Origin: Diplolepis rosae
Taxonomy: Eukaryota; Arthropoda; Insecta; Hymenoptera; Diplolepididae
Direction: 5' to 3'
NCBI GenBank assembly: GCA_030998225.1
Contig: JAPYXD010000484.1
Coordinates: 1,984,001 to 2,048,000, forward strand
DNA length: 64,000 nucleotides
Numbering within the stretch: the first letter of the stretch is position 1; each line of letters starts with the position of its first letter. The notes beneath the pieces were generated by a model. The model saw only the letters and a program-made list of their open reading frames with translations, searched no databases and had not been told where the DNA came from. Both the position numbers and the translations under genes were made by a program. Shown piece after piece: positions 63,025 to 64,000 of this stretch.

Positions 63025-63800
63025 TTATTTTGGCATAGGGTCAGATTCTTTTTATTTTCTTCGAATAAAGTTTTCACTATTAGGTATAAAAATACTCAAA
63101 AATAAAGCAAGGCAAACGTTTCGGCCACATATGGGGGCCCTCTTCAGTGCCATAAATTCAAAGATTAATTCAAAATTTCTGTAAAGGATTAGAATATAGA
63201 AGATAATTAAAAAAATTATCATAGAAATTAAAAACTTATCTCATAGCTTGCAATTCAAAATGAAGTAGTAGTCAGTATGCAGCATCACGAATTGAAAAAA
63301 TATTTAGAGTTCACTGTGAATAAAAAACCGGAAAACATAAAAAAATTTCACACGAACCGACCGCAATTTGAAAATTTTTTTTTATTAAAGAACGATGCGA
63401 AATTGGTTATCAATGGCAAAACGCGAACAAGGTTTACATTTTCAAAAACTTTTCGTGGAGACTTTGTTACCGGAGTTTCTCACAGAATGATCTGAACTGT
63501 TTTCAAAACCGACTCGAGACATGTGACTTTGCTGACCCAACAATTTTTTATATAAGCAATCCTGAGAGGTTATTTTCCTCCTTGAAGAAGACTATTGTCC
63601 TATACCAAGTTAAGAAATTCGAGACGTTTATGGTGATTTTCACGAGTGGACGAAGGCGTGTATTTTTCAAGAAACGATTTTTTATATCAGCTTCACGGAC
63701 AATCCATTTAACATTGAATTTTCAAGCAAGGCATTACAGAAACATAAATTATTATAATATCTATACATGTACTTTTACTCAATATTACTTGAGTATGTTA
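63025..63800. repeat. Dispersed repeat, copy 2 (pairs with 24165-24960)
   Basis: Same block order as copy 1. The minus strand at 63118-63147 reads CTGAAGA, GGGCCCCCATATGTGGCC, GAAAC, close to a hammerhead core but with poor stem II pairing. The open frames here (63277-63495, 63582-63851) align poorly as protein with copy 1, so the repeat is probably non-coding at this part. Confidence 0.7.
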
Positions 63801-64000
63801 AGAAATAAAAAAGTTGAAAGTTGTTTATTATTGCATTCAGATTTATTCTGAAATGTTTTGCAAAATAATACATTTATCTTAAAAAAAAAATAAAAATGCA
63901 ATTTAAGTATTCGTGATATTAAGTGTCACATTTAAAAAAATATTATTAAATTTAATTTGTTCTGAAAATGGTCAGAACTATGAGATATTTAACCTTTATA
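63801..64000. other. No recognisable feature
   Basis: AT-rich right edge of the window. Confidence 0.4.

Overview
The window looks like animal, almost certainly arthropod (insect), nuclear DNA. It is AT-rich, contains spliced coding exons with GT/AG borders, has no bacterial-style gene packing, and carries a dense mixture of insect transposon types: many mariner families, pogo, hAT, Mutator-like and ISL2EU-like elements, a Helentron/DINE-1-like element, BEL/Pao, copia, R1-like LINEs and tRNA-derived SINEs. The very Lys/Glu-rich LINE at 48.0-50.3 kb resembles LINEs I associate with Hymenoptera, but that is only a hint and I do not name an order.

Only one host gene is recognisable, on the minus strand: the DEAD-box spliceosomal RNA helicase DDX46/Prp5. 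Five exons are seen, in transcript order 51740-51435, 51226-50899, 41901-41303, 13670-13147 and 8568-8037. All junctions have GT/AG borders and keep phase: GAG|GTC, G|CA, CAG|GTG and GG|A. The N-terminal RS-rich exon(s) should lie beyond the right edge and the C-terminal exon(s) beyond the left edge. The whole 64 kb is therefore probably inside one gene, and nearly everything else is intronic repeat. Internal introns are about 0.2, 9.0, 27.6 and 4.6 kb.

Layout. 0-8 kb (DDX46 3' intron): LINE RT remnant, mariner with a long open transposase frame, two decayed mariners, 18-bp tandem repeat, pogo-like TIR element, mariner MITE, hAT fragment. 8.6-13.1 kb intron: a decayed ISL2EU-like element (THAP gene plus a divergent first exon of a YqaJ/SWIM-type gene), a TTAA-flanked TIR element, a foldback. 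13.7-41.3 kb intron: a nearly 690-bp long hairpin inserted at the start of a mariner gene, Mutator-like fragment, DINE-1-like element, solo LTR with 4-bp target duplication, an unclassified repeat that recurs inverted at 52.4-53.1 kb, LINE tails, an R1-like LINE next to a copia 5' half, SINE composites, mariners. 41.9-50.9 kb intron: TA-flanked TIR element, SINE composite, several mariners, LINE, tRNA-like sequence. 51.7-64 kb (5' intron): second copy of the unclassified repeat, BEL/Pao element with one short LTR, mariner remnant, hAT MITE with 8-bp duplication, a mirrored 12-bp minisatellite, a second copy of the 24-kb repeat.

DDX46 acts in U2 snRNP/branch-site recognition, so it should be broadly expressed. 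Its introns would be transcribed often, which makes the long inverted repeats potential sources of double-stranded RNA. I found no operon, no CRISPR array and no clearly novel gene system. The observations most worth checking are the nested long hairpin, the ISL2EU-like two-gene remnant, the DINE-1-like element, the mirrored minisatellite, the SINE foldback and the unclassified CxxC repeat family.
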